Shown one piece after another: positions 1-10,506 of a DNA stretch of 22,394 nucleotides (positions are counted from its first letter, which is position 1; the number at the start of each line of letters is the position of its first letter). The notes under the pieces are model-generated. The model did not search any database. It was given only the letters and a program-made list of their open reading frames with translations, and was not told where the DNA came from. Source of the stretch: Mucidula mucida (taxonomy: Eukaryota > Basidiomycota > Agaricomycetes > Agaricales > Physalacriaceae); assembly GCA_015501055.1 (NCBI GenBank), contig JADNYV010000553.1, positions 1-22,394 on the forward strand, given 5' to 3'. The position numbers and the translations under genes were made by a program.

Positions 1-771
1 TTTCGAGTAGAGCTTCCATGTCCGCCCAGACATCACCGATTTTGACGTTGTCGTCGAGACGCGCCGTTCCATCGAGGTAAGTAGGAGTATCCTTTCCTTC
101 TAAACGCAAGGGTTACACGCCGTTCACTCAGAGCAGAAATTGTCATGAGCACCTTCATACGCGACCGGAGTGGGACTGGTGAAGGAGATACTAAGGAACA
201 AGTGAGCAACAGTGCGAGTAATGAAAAGGAACGTACGAGATCAATATACTCAAGACCCAATTGTTTGAGACTATGTTCGAAGCTCTGTTTGACACGTGTA
301 AAGCCATTCACTCTAACAAAGATATATTGTCAGCCCGCAGGAACGTAAACTCAAGCAACTAACGGTAGCTTCGTTGTCACAAAGATCTCATGACGGGGAA
401 TACCTGACTTTCGCACAGCTTCCCCGACCGATTCTTCAGTGCCTGAAAAGCCGTTGAAGCCAGAATGTCTTTTGACACTGAGGCGACAGACCCACCATAT
501 GCGGCAGCGGTGTCGATGTGTCTATATCCCGCCTGATGGGCCAGTCAGAATTTTCTGTGAGAAATATAGATAGTAGGCAACCTTTAGTGCAGTCAACAGC
601 CATTCCCGGGCTGCGAATTGGCTCGCGGCGTCGTTACCCCCACCGCTTCCCATAGCTATCGATTTCTGAGCTCTACGTCCAGCATTCAGTCAAGAACGAC
701 GACATACCTACGAGAGGAATTTCGGCACCCGTGTTGAGCTTGACCGTCGCAGTGGGATCAACAAAAGACAT
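1..771 (-). CDS. Aldo/keto reductase, N-terminal half (runs off the left edge)
   Basis: NAD(P)H-dependent aldo/keto reductase, a cytosolic TIM-barrel enzyme reducing aldehydes and ketones; substrate unknown. Spliced exons read 708-771, 582-655, 496-532, 364-442, 237-312, 166-190 and 1-99, with introns of 46-66 nt. The protein opens [20 protein letters not shown], the usual first beta strand. It then carries [13 protein letters not shown] (catalytic Asp and Tyr), EIFVTTKL (catalytic Lys) and LEYIDLYLLH (catalytic His), so the whole tetrad is visible. The last exon, [10 protein letters not shown]...[11 protein letters not shown], fits the family segment before the next helix. The C-terminal half lies outside the window. 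The junction near 100-190 is not clean: the donor used (GTCGCG at 165) is poor, and a neighbouring frame also looks coding. The start is the first ATG after a TATA-like element 40 nt upstream. Family call is firm; exact splicing near 165 is not. Confidence 0.88.
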
Positions 772-810
772 CGTATCGTATCTTTTGAGGTGGAGGGAGT
801 GCCACAAACC

Positions 811-820
811 GTTTTATATA
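811..820 (-). promoter_or_regulatory. TATA-like box of the aldo/keto reductase gene
   Basis: Read on the minus strand this is TATATAAAAC, 40-50 nt upstream of the ATG at 771. The same spacing recurs at three other minus-strand genes in the window. Confidence 0.5.
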
Positions 821-1854
821 CGAATACAGACCTGTATGAGGACACATCTGATTCTCGTGTTCTACACAGCGCATCGTGCAGGTCTGCTTGGCACTCAACA
901 TTGATTATTGATATCTTCGATTGGGCTTCAGCGTGCTGTGGAGATATTTGACATGCTGCTGACGTACTTATGACTGGGACACGGGCCTTCGGCTTCGAAC
1001 AGCAAACAGTAATGGCGTGAAGCTCTGCAGCGATTATAACCAATTAGCAAGCAAATCCCCGCTTTTGAGGGAAATACTATGAGAAAGATTTTGACATATC
1101 CCGACAAATCGGTGATTCAGTCGTTGTTGGGCTTTGATTCCTGGAATTGCCAAGTACGAACAGAGTAAAACGGTGTCCATGTCCTATTCAGTACGTGAAA
1201 GATGAACGTTGTCTCGTATCATCGTGGTGTACATCAATTTTCAAAGTCCATCAACTAGGCCTCGCAAGTTCGCTGACGAGTAGGAGATAGGGCCTGCTTG
1301 GTCTGTCAAGGTCTTGTGGTACTGAGAACATGAAGGTAGGCGCTAGTTGAGATTGCAAATCGACCGTGGGAACTGCGTCCAACCTTCGATCATGACCACC
1401 ACCAAGTCGCCATTCGTTAGGCGCGCTAAATTCAACTATCATGAGGACCTTTCTTCCAGCCACGATACTTTCGTTATGGAAAGTCGGACAAACAGAAAGC
1501 GCCCCAAACAGGCCAATCGGAACGAATATTGAGGCGGCATTCCACATTGCTGAACAACACCCAGATTATTAGCGCTGATCTGCCCCGACATCAAACTCTT
1601 ATTGTGTTATCTGTGTCACGGCAGCAGCCAAGCGAATGTGTGTCCCTTCTTCTTCTCTTGCCCTTGTTCTTTTCTGATTTATTTCTACTTAGACGACACA
1701 GCCGCGCTGCTTTAAGGAACAGCTGAACAGCCATGGTTCATCCTCGCGCTCCCCGATTGGACAAGGCTCCAAGATCAGTACAGCCTTTCGTCAGAGTAGC
1801 GCCTGTTCCATGCGTTCAGTCGGATATTAACCCCGAGCCTTGTTTCCCCACAGC

Positions 1855-1862
1855 TATAAAAG
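1855..1862 (+). promoter_or_regulatory. TATA box of the orphan gene at 1928
   Basis: A clear TATAAAAG, 66 nt before the ATG and followed by a pyrimidine-rich leader. Confidence 0.55.
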
Positions 1863-1927
1863 GCGGACGCGTCACCCGTCCAAAGCATCACCATCTTTCA
1901 TCCCACCCTTCAACCACTCATAAAGTC

Positions 1928-3441
1928 ATGTCATCCGCATCCTTCTCTGTTGAAGTCATTCATCGCATCTAATAGTAATTCTAAACGCTTGTTGACATTC
2001 TTCCAGTGTCGCACACCATCGCCGCCACCACCACGAACGATCCAAGCACGCACATCTTCGAAACGAACCACGATATCTGATCCAAGAGAACCGATGAAAC
2101 CCGAAATTGTCAGCACTCAGGCCGCCACGACATCTGACGCCACCTTCGAGGATAATTCATATCTAGCCCCTTGCACACACTTCTGCCCCAACGATGACGA
2201 GGATAGCACCTCTAGAAATATCTACACTGATTCTGGAAATCGTCAATCCTGTCGACATGGCCATCCGGCAGTTCGGTCGTCACACAATCCGAGGCACACG
2301 GCATCAATCTCTCCAGAGCCTGCGCGACCCATCGGTTATCGTTCGACGACTCAGCTCTTCCATTTATCCGCCTCACGATCTAAACCTATAACTCACTCTC
2401 CGCGTCTGCGCAAGTACCCGACACCGCCACCCCCACGAACAACTTTGACTACCCTTCAGGAGCGAGCGGATAACCGACAGCGACGAAGATACACGCCTTT
2501 TCAACTGGCTACGGTCGACCGTTGCCCTACGATTCGAATGGACGAGGAACAGCCACCAATTCGACAGCATACTCGAGGACCTTCTCCTTCTTCAAGTACT
2601 CCTTCTTTCTCAGAAACAGTGGACGATCGGTACGCCGGACGATTGACAGACGTACCCATCCATCTACAGGCGAATACTGGAAAACGCACGGCGGTGAAAT
2701 TTGCGGTCCTGAAACAGAAGGGAATTCCGGTATAACAAAAAGCTGCTTTTATCAAGGCTTTGTTTCTCTGACACTTCTTTTTTTATTTATAGAACTGCCC
2801 CAACTGCGTTGCTTCCAGTCGCGCGCCCTGTCCGTTGTCAATAACTGAAGTACGTCTGAACATCTTTTCATTACAAGAATCATGATCTAATACTATACCA
2901 CACAGCTCAATGCAAAGCCGGATCCGTATCCTCTGAGTCTCAGCTTCACGGCCCAAGAACGCTCAACACGCCGCATTATGATAAACGGAAAGGTTCATCC
3001 TACAACCACCGTAGATGGCGCACGTCACTCGGCAGTCGATCTCTCAGGCGTTCGCGTCCTCGACATTCTTGCATCACGAGATGTCATTCTCGACGGGGAC
3101 AAAGCCATCGATATTCCTGACGAAGTTATTGCGTTCAATCTTGTGAGTTCTTGAAAACAGTTCTCTTGTCGGTGCGACCTAAAGGACAATGTAGGGCCAT
3201 AGAACAATATGGCTTCGTTTACAGTGCGCTGATAGCAAAAGGACTCTGTATGGCGTTGCTTACGCAGTATCAATGTTTCTGCACGAGCAGATCAGCGCAG
3301 GCCAGATTGTGAGTTGCTGCCTGGCATTCAAAAGAGATGATATTAACACTTGGATAGAAAGGTCGTATTCGAAATGCCTTCCTAGTATCTCTCGACCAGT
3401 CTACAACTGGAGTTTGGGAGCCAAGATTTGGTTTGTATTAG
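1928..3441 (+). CDS. Orphan protein, Pro/Arg-rich N-terminus, six exons
   Basis: I do not recognise this protein. The model joins 1928-1948, 2007-2729, 2793-2849, 2906-3142, 3195-3308 and 3358-3441, about 410 residues. All junctions keep frame and all introns are 49-63 nt with GT-AG ends. The ATG is supported by the TATA box and by an intron (1949-2006, ending TTCCAG) that connects it to the long open frame. The first 250 residues look disordered: Ser, Thr, Pro and Arg rich, with PSPPPPRT and PTPPPPRT repeats. A compact region follows (residues about 245-410), with a Cys cluster NCPNCVASSRAPC, then FTAQERSTRRIMINGKVHPT and a hydrophobic LSGVRVLDILASRDVILDGD. No signal peptide or membrane segment is visible. 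The last intron could be read through in frame (stop then at 3482), but its consensus ends and TATTAAC branch site favour splicing. Probably a lineage-specific nuclear or cytosolic protein; function unknown. Confidence 0.7.
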
Positions 3442-3831
3442 GTTTTGGAGAAGAGAAGGCTCTCAGAGATCTACAGTATTAAGTAGGCTTTCTATAGTAG
3501 GTTAATTTTCTGAAAACTATTCACTTTCTGTCGCATTGTATACTCTACACCACCAATTTGGTCGGAGCTTCTGAGGATGTTGACCAGAGATATCAGAAGT
3601 AGACAGGACTAACGTATTGGGATCTTGTCGTAGTTAGATAGAATCGATGATTCTGGGCCATGTTGCTCGGGTATACCCCGAGTATGTCTGACTCATCACC
3701 GTCACATCGTCCCGATGTTCCTCTCCATATCGTCAACACATACCTGCTGAACTTCTGCGTTTAATACTGCGGCATCAGCATGCCTCTTAGCTCTTCACCT
3801 TGCTTCACCGGCACCTTTTCCTCTTTCAATC
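3442..3831. other. Intergenic region, promoter of the next gene
   Basis: No coding frame of note. It contains a palindromic CGG-N7-CCG element at 3668-3680, and a C/T-rich stretch (about 3780-3830) just before the next ATG. Confidence 0.5.
3666..3682. promoter_or_regulatory. Palindromic CGG-N7-CCG element
   Basis: The 17-nt string CTCGGGTATACCCCGAG contains the perfect palindrome GGGTATACCC (3669-3678). It reads as inverted CGG triplets spaced by 7 nt. Zn2Cys6 dimers typically bind inverted CGG triplets with a protein-specific spacing. It sits about 150 nt upstream of the ATG at 3832. Binding is inferred only. Confidence 0.35.
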
Positions 3832-5386
3832 ATGGCCTCTTCTCTTGATGGACTGACGGCCTCGGGCACGTATGGGACACAGTCCGAGTATGATGACAAT
3901 GATCAGAAACCGCCGGTCGCTCATTCACCAGAAAATGCTCTCCTTCGCCAACTGCTTCACGAGGAGGCGGTGGTACCTTTGGAACGAGCAGTCTCCGCTG
4001 CCTTGAAACCGCTCATTGGACACGTTCAGGATACGAACTGCCACTTGCAGGAGTTGTTTGCTTTGGGGCCTATGGTGCGTCTGAACTCGATGAGCCGTAC
4101 CATTATTCATCAGTCTGAACAGCTTCAGACTGTCCCCAGCGATGTGCCAATTTGTAATGAGCGCCTTGCGCAGCTTCTTGCGGAAGCCTTTGCTGAGCCC
4201 TCGGAGTCGAGCAACGTACAGCGCGCCATCCTTAATCCAGATGAATCCGTCACGGAATCGGAAGCGTCAGATGGGGAAGATGTAAGTGTATCCTTGGAGT
4301 ATTTGTTCTTTGCTCATGATACTTCCAGTGCGATAAATTCGACTCCTTGTTACGACTTCTCAGCGTTCCCGAGGCGGGTCGCACCAAGCAATGGGCATTC
4401 GAGCGACTTGCCTTGTTCTCCAAGCTAGAGACCCTAATGGCGAAAGAGCGCGTCGACGATGTATGGGCAGATAATACCCTGCCTGCTGCGCTCACGGTAT
4501 GCAGTTTCATCTTCGAAGTTCTCATCTTACTGTGTTCAGAATGCCATCGATGTCAAAGCTGCAGAGCTCTTCCTGAGCAGTGACCTCTCCGCCTATAAAG
4601 AATGGCCCAACAAGAAGCTCATGGTGTGATGCGTCTTTCCGAGCGGCTGTGTAACTAACACAACCTTAGACACAGCTTGCAGCAGATGGAAATATTCCAG
4701 CTGGTGTCTCCCGCGACAAAGCTGCTAACAAGCTTATCGGGAGATACATTGGCTCAAAGTTTATTCATTATCGCAACGACACGAAAGACTTGGTACGACT
4801 TACTTCTTCGCCTTGCATTCTGACTTACACCTTCGCACAGATCGGACAATCCATGGGAATCTTTAACGACACTCTAAAGAAGTTTGACGGACCCTCGTGG
4901 GGCATTTACGAGCTCACTGAGAAGATCATCGATACCGTCACCAGTACTGGTGTTGTTGTGTCTATCACACTTCCGTTTGTTGCGCGCGTCGCGTTTTTGG
5001 TGAGCTTTCGTGAGCTTCTGTGTGTCATGAGCTGAGTCGGACTGTTCTCAGCGGTATTTGTATGCAGCTAAGCTTGACGAGAGCATGAATGGAAAGGTGC
5101 CGTCCGACTTTTGGGATTGTATCGATGCGAAACTTGTGAAGATCCGAGAGGAAAAGAAGGATGCCGCAAAGATTACCAAGTACGTGTTTTCAACCGCTTC
5201 CGAACCCATAGACTGACAGATCACCACGACAGGGTTTTCCAACATGCTCTCACCAAGGATCGCCATCGCTTTGGGGATGCAGCCGCCACCGTATCGATCA
5301 ATGCCTTCATGCTGAGTGCTGAAGCTCAAGGAAACCGAGTGGCGGCGGCGCCGGCACCTGTGGCTGGGCCGTCATCGTCGTCCTAG
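3832..5386 (+). CDS. Orphan protein of about 421 residues, seven exons
   Basis: I do not recognise this family. Exons are 3832-4281, 4329-4496, 4540-4623, 4670-4792, 4841-4999, 5052-5179 and 5233-5386. Every intron is 43-53 nt with GT-AG ends, and all phases agree, so the model is solid although the function is not. The N-terminal 60 residues are acidic and polar (SEYDDNDQKPP). The middle has amphipathic stretches (NALLRQLLHEEAVVPLERAV) and an acidic patch before the first intron (ESVTESEASDGED). The central part has the look of a folded helical domain: KFDSLLRLLSVPEAG, QWAFERLALFSKLETL, DKAANKLIGRYIGSKFIHYR, then PSWGIYELTEKIID and FWDCIDAKLVKIREEKKDA. The tail ends in Ala/Pro/Ser (VAAAPAPVAGPSSSS). 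There is no signal peptide or clear membrane span. The folded part could be a DNA- or protein-interaction domain, but this is speculation. Confidence 0.78.
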
Positions 5387-5780
5387 ATTTCGCTGTGCTT
5401 CCCAATGTCTATAGATCACCATTCGTTTACATATTTTATCATACCTATTAATCAAGTGATTTATATCTGTTTTCCGTGTTCGTGAGCACAAGTGGCAAAG
5501 AATTAGTCGCGACGCGCAGGCGGCGCAGCTGCCCGCTTTCAAATGATTGTACCCTGGTCGGAGGCTCACAGGATACCGTATAAAATTACTGTCATTTCAG
5601 AATAGAGTACCCATGCATTCAACAATGTTTCGAGTATACAAAATTCTGATACTCTAGTTACAAGGCTCAATGGAAGACACGTGCGATTTATGAGGAAACA
5701 TCCTGGCGACATGGTCTTGATGGGGTGCTGACATCAAAGGCTAGATGCTCGGATGTCATCTTCCGAACATCCTACTCACG
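5387..5780. other. Region between convergent gene ends
   Basis: 3' flanks of the orphan gene (plus) and the Zn2Cys6 regulator (minus). A/T-rich stretches around 5430-5460 and 5620-5650 fit 3' untranslated sequence. I see no gene here. Confidence 0.5.
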
Positions 5781-7846
5781 TCACCTCAAGAGGGTGGTGT
5801 ACCATGTACTTTCCGCGTTGTTTTCTTCTAAACGGACAATTATATCACTGAATACGCTTCTTGAATTCGTTGGATCTGATATTCTGGACAGGTTGTTGAT
5901 TAGCACGACAGTATACTGACACGCGAGAGACCAACGCTCACTGAGAAGAAGGGAGTGCCGACCCAAGGGCATGATTTCGCGCAACCCGTTCTCAAAGATG
6001 GCAACCAAATCTTGCTCTTGACTCGAGGGTTGAGTCGTTGGCGCGCGGGAGTTCTTGTGATGGGCGATTTCCTCTAACAGAAATTGGCTGGCAGATGTCC
6101 AGACGGCCTACGGGAATATCAGGGAGCTGCTTATAAACTCGAAACGCATATGCTTACACCAATGACCGGGTTAATGATCTGTGTCATACTCCCCAGATTG
6201 ACTGAGCAAACCATTCTGAATACGGTTTTCGCAGCAGACATGACCTTCTGCTTGCATTGAGCGTTCGACCTCGCGAATATCCCATGGAGCTGGATGATCG
6301 CAGCATATGTAACGCTATGCGCCAAGAACAGGGCCCGCATTTTCGCGGCCGTGCGGTTCGTTAACTGAGTAGGAGGCGTCAAGCTGTTTCGGAGTTCTTC
6401 GAGCAGTTTATCGACAGTGTTGAACGAGGCGTAGAACTGATTCGATTCAGCCGGGTTCATTTCTGTATTGATCGATTCATATAACGTCGAAAGGGATTGA
6501 AATAGCGACTTACCAGCTTTCCAGTTGCTCACGCATTCGTTGGAACGTTCCCATAGCAAAGCAGCTTTACTCAACAGAGCTTTTGTGGAATACTCGTTTC
6601 CCGCCATGGCCCGTCCACTTTTCAAGAACGTTTGAATGGTGAACGAACTGCGCACGTTTGGAGCGAAGCCGCCCTTTAATTTAATCGAGTAAGTAACAAT
6701 AGAGTAAAAAGCCTTGCTCGACAAGCTCACCCTTTCATAATCCTCTACTTCAAGAGGCCACGGCGTATCCGTTTGAGTACCCGGGACTATCGTTGGAACA
6801 GTTAAGTTGGAAGGCGCAGCCAATGCGACCGCCCAGCATTGATCAATAATCAAACCAGTCCAACACGCATCGATGCGTTCGCCCTCCTCAATAGGATCAT
6901 GAGGAGGTGCTAAGCCATGAGCACTACTACGCCCATCGCTCGAGCGAATCTTATGAAGGCCAGCTCCAACGCTCAACGATATGGCCACAGATACATGATA
7001 CTTTCCCTCCAGGAAACGCCCAGACGAGAACAGAAAGTACGCCAGGAGAAACTCTGCTTGCACGGTGTGCATAACCTTCTGCGGATGATTTCCCGACAAC
7101 GACGTCGCGACCTGCGCAAGCGCACGGGAGAGCAGAGTGCCGTGATGAGCCGCGACTGCTGCATTGCCGGACAGCGCAGCGCCAAACAGATAGGCCGTAC
7201 TCAAAAGAGCGGGTAACGGACGCGAGGGGTCACCAATGCTATGTTGCCCCAGTGCGCTCTGGCGGAAGCGAGGCGCATGGAGGAAGAATCCAAACTCTGA
7301 AGCGTGGGCAAGAAAACTGTCGATCCTACAACAACGCGTCAGATATTCCACATGTACATCAAGTTGATATTACTGACAGCATAGCTCTCATCTGCATAGG
7401 TGGTTCTGAGGCGGACCACCACTGTCCGTCGTTACCACCTGCTATAGAACTGAATCAGGGCTGTTCACTCTATCAAGACAGATGGAACGTTACATACAAG
7501 CGAGCTGGCTCTCAGAAATCGGGTACGGGTGATGCAGTAGCACTGGCGGTGACTCGGAATCTGGGTTCTCGAGCTCGTGAATCCGGGCTTCTACTTTGGC
7601 GATGGTCTCCTCCAACATTTCCATATAGGACCTGCCGCTATCGCTATACTGACAATCGTCGACTCTGTGGGCGCGACTGCATGGCCCGCAGATAGGTCGG
7701 GCACCGTCACAGCGCTATGAACGAAATGATTTCAGTGATCTTGTATGTTAAGAGACAATCGGGAAGCTTACCATCTTGCGACGCCGGCAATGCATGCACG
7801 CTTGTCCTCTCGGAAGATTGGGCGCATTCACGGTTCTCCTGTGCAT
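5781..7846 (-). CDS. Zn2Cys6 transcription factor with fungal_trans domain
   Basis: Nuclear regulator with an N-terminal binuclear zinc cluster, expected to bind CGG-type sites. Exons are 7772-7846, 7498-7714, 7378-7441, 6731-7325, 6514-6673, 6158-6462 and 5781-6107, giving 580 residues with all phases matching. The zinc cluster is C17-x2-C20-x6-C27-x5-C33-x2-C36-x8-C45 (ACMHCRRRKM / RCDGARPICGPC), split by an intron. A heptad-like linker follows (MLEETIAKVEARIHELE, residues about 56-72), as in dimerising family members. Then comes a fungal_trans-type regulatory region: MLIDSFLAHASEFGFFLHAPRF, a helical middle, DACWTGLIIDQCWAVAL, DYER joined to GGFAPNVRSSFTIQTFL, and NPVIGAVWTSASQFLLEEI near the end. 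The start is the ATG 38 nt below a TATA box. Two introns (6674-6730 and 6463-6513) are multiples of three without stops. Target genes cannot be told from sequence. Confidence 0.9.
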
Positions 7847-8894
7847 CCTAGTATAGCTTGAGTTGATATCGAGAATTTCAGCGCTTTATACCGTTCTCGA
7901 TGACCGGCTGGTCCGAGCATCAGACTGGGACGAGGAGACCAGGTCTGGCCACACTTCAACTTTGGAGATATATTGCGGCTGCATCTCTCCCTCGGACCAC
8001 GACAGGCTCCGTGCGATGTCCGAGAACATCACGATCCTGGGGAATGAGGTGGCGCGCAGAGAAACGCGTCGTCAGGTCGTTTCTGTGACTGGCTCGCAGG
8101 ACCATATCTACCTCGATAATCGTAAGACTCTTCCAGATCAGGCGTCGCTACCTTATCATATTGTCTATCTCTGCAGGCAGAGCGGGTAGAGAAAATACGT
8201 GCTTCAGAGAAAGTAAACGCACCACGGCGCGTCCTCCCGACGGGTGGTGACGTTCAAGTAAATCCCGAAGTATCACAGGGTCATACAAGGAAAAAATACG
8301 TCGTGATTTACAAGGGCATGGCGATCATTGCCTCCACAACAATCTGCAAAAACAAAAAAATGCACAACAGACGATCTGAGCACTGGAGGTCTGTGCACTA
8401 TGGAAATCACCACGATCACCCCCGAAATATCTCGCAATCTGTTTTGACTGCATCAGTTTGCCTTTTTCTCACTAATGTAAGAATTGTTTGCACCTGCTGG
8501 AATACAGATGCCAGCGCATTTGGGCTGTGTGCTCGGGGTGATGTTTCAAACACAAGCCGTGCAATGACAGAGTTCCACGCTCGTCGGATGTTTGTAGGAC
8601 ACGATGGTGAGTACGAGAAGCAAGAAAAGACCAACGCCTTCGTGACGCGTCCTGAGTCAGTTGTTTGGCATGGGCGGCTGTTACAATGATGATCTTGTAC
8701 CTCAAAAGACTCAGAGTCATTCATTCCAAGTTCTATCAAGCATCTATGCGACGTCAAGCCCCTAAGTACTACAGGTCTCGTCGGTTAAAATATTAACAAT
8801 GAAGGAATGATAAAGTATGAAGTCGTTGGTATCGTTAAATGTCTATGTCCGCTGGAAAGCAAGTTTTCGAAAAGTATGATACGGGTCTTTTGCG
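7847..8894. other. Region between two minus-strand genes, no convincing gene
   Basis: Upstream of the zinc-cluster gene and downstream of the kinase. A plus-strand open stretch at 7863-8189 (non-ATG start) and overlapping frames at 8303-8757 show no recognisable domain and no consistent splice structure. The TATA box of the regulator lies inside it. Confidence 0.45.
7884..7891 (-). promoter_or_regulatory. TATA box of the Zn2Cys6 regulator
   Basis: GTATAAAG on the minus strand, 38-45 nt before the ATG at 7846. This leaves only a very short 5' leader. Confidence 0.5.
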
Positions 8895-10506
8895 CTACAG
8901 AGCGCCATGGACAGATGGAGGTAGATAGGGCGCTAATCAAAAAGATTAACACGCGTCTTAGAGAATTCTTCGCGTTTACTCACGGTCGTAGTATTCCGAT
9001 CTACCAACTCGCTTCCAGTCACTAATATGCATCGTGAGTCAAGAACGGAAGAACCATAAATGCTGACATACACTTTCTCGAAGATGGGGTGCTGTTGGAC
9101 TTCCCTCATAGTTGGACGGTCGGCAGCATCGCTTGTCAGCTACAGCGTGTGTTAGCATATCAAAATCGATATAGTTCAAAGACTTACCCGAAGAATCAGA
9201 TCATGCATCGTATGATCCACGACTTCCACCGCTTCGATAGCATCCTTGAAAGTCGATTTCGGCTATGCGTACAAGCGCGTTAGCAGGTTGAATAGAGAAA
9301 AGAGAAAGACTCACATAAGGGCACAGATACAGGTCTACAAGTATTTGACCGTAGCTGTACACATCCGCCAAATTGTTGTCGAACTCGCCGTCAGCAAGCT
9401 TTGACGCTTCTGGTGCGCAGTATCCAGGAGTTCCCACTAGGGCGCGCGGTTGACGGCGCTTCGTCGTGGAAAGACCAAAGTCGATGATGCAGATGTGGCC
9501 GTTCTCTTGAATCATGATGTTGTCAGGCTTCAGATCCATGTGGAAGACACCTAGTAGATGAAGAGTTCGCAATGCCGACGTCTGTTATGAAGATGAGATC
9601 AACGTCTACGACATACAAGCTCGGAACACATACTAGCTCCATAGAATACATGAATCTGTCTTCCATGATCTCTTTGGCATGAAAGCGTTGTAGCAAAAGC
9701 TCTGCCATCGACTGAGGGTACACCGGCTGCGAACAAAGTCAACTGGAAGTAAGTTTCATAACGTTTCGACGTACCATGATGCAATAGTAAAACAAGTAGT
9801 CTTGGACAAAGAACGCGTCACGGGGGAGAAATGGCGAGAACCCGTTGATTCGAAGTAATGCTTTGACCTCGTTGCGCACGTCACTGATATTATTGTAGTC
9901 GGAAACTTCGTCGGTAACGGGGATGGGATCGAGCATGTACATCTCTTTTCGAATAACCTTTACAGCACGAATAAAATCGGGCTGTCCGTCGATTTCTCCC
10001 AGCATGACAGAACCAAATGTTCCGTTCCCCAGCTTGCACTTGAAGGATATGACTTTGCCGCTGTATGTAATGGATTTTGGAACCGGAGGAAGTTCGCTGG
10101 GCTCCTTCCTAAATATAGTGCAGGGGGAGGTATGAACGGATGGAGTGGACTGTGACGATGGCGCGCGCGAGTCGCCACGTTCGTCAGGAATTGACGGAAA
10201 GGATACCCGCGAGATCATGTCGTCCAAAAGGCCTTTGGGAGTACAGACGTCCATGACGTCCGGAAGTTGGTCCGAATCGGCTGTCGTAGAGTCGATAGCC
10301 TTCTGGACTACTCCTGGAAGAGGCTGCTTATCGGCGGCATCCAAGGACGCACTCACATGAGTTACCGGAGGAGCGAAGTCTCCCGACGAGTATGAGCAAC
10401 TGCATGTACAAGTCGATGCCGAAGGCGGGCCACTGGAGTTTGTAGCGGCAGATTGTTTATGAAAGAGGCGGGTGAGGAGGCGAACAGAGCGGAAAAGGTC
10501 GAACAT
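8895..10506 (-). CDS. Serine/threonine protein kinase with long Ser/Pro-rich N-terminus
   Basis: Eukaryotic protein kinase, ATP-dependent phosphorylation of Ser/Thr. Exons are 9775-10506, 9634-9726, 9315-9581, 9188-9262, 9072-9139, 8984-9021 and 8895-8932; introns are 48-52 nt; length 436 residues. The first 150 residues are low complexity, with a Cys/Ser run (STCTCSCSYSSG) and many Ser-Pro/Thr-Pro sites. The kinase domain follows: glycine loop LGNGTFGSV (about 160-165), Lys in RAVKVIRK (about 183), helix-C Glu in RNEVKALL (about 213), catalytic loop HMDLKPDN (Asp about 291), IIDFG (Asp about 309), GTPGYCAPE (about 333), ADVYSYGQIL, and RPTMREVQQHPIFEKV at the end. HRD is changed to HMD, but every catalytic residue is present, so activity is expected. 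The tail (VDWKRVGRSEYYDPPYLPPS) resembles the C-terminal extension of AGC-type kinases. The start was chosen at 10506 because the TATA-like box sits 36-43 nt upstream, as in neighbours; an in-frame ATG at 10530 would add 8 residues. Substrate unknown. Confidence 0.92.

Larger units (their letters stand above)
772..1927. other. Intergenic region between divergent genes, no convincing gene
   Basis: Shared upstream region of the reductase (minus) and the orphan gene at 1928 (plus). It holds the two TATA-like elements and a pyrimidine-rich tract around 1640-1690 typical of a fungal promoter on the plus strand. A minus-strand frame at 1251-1547 starts with ATG (MWNAASIFVPIGLFG...) and runs 98 codons. 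I recognise no family in it and see no splice pattern, so I leave it unannotated. Confidence 0.5.

Noticed and set aside
1950..2735. Start of the orphan gene at a TTG codon (MKSFIASNS...)
   Set aside because: No ATG there. An upstream ATG at 1928 joins the same frame through a good 58-nt intron (1949-2006).
7863..8189. Plus-strand open frame of 108 codons upstream of the regulator
   Set aside because: Non-ATG start, no domain, and it overlaps the regulator's TATA box and 5' flank.
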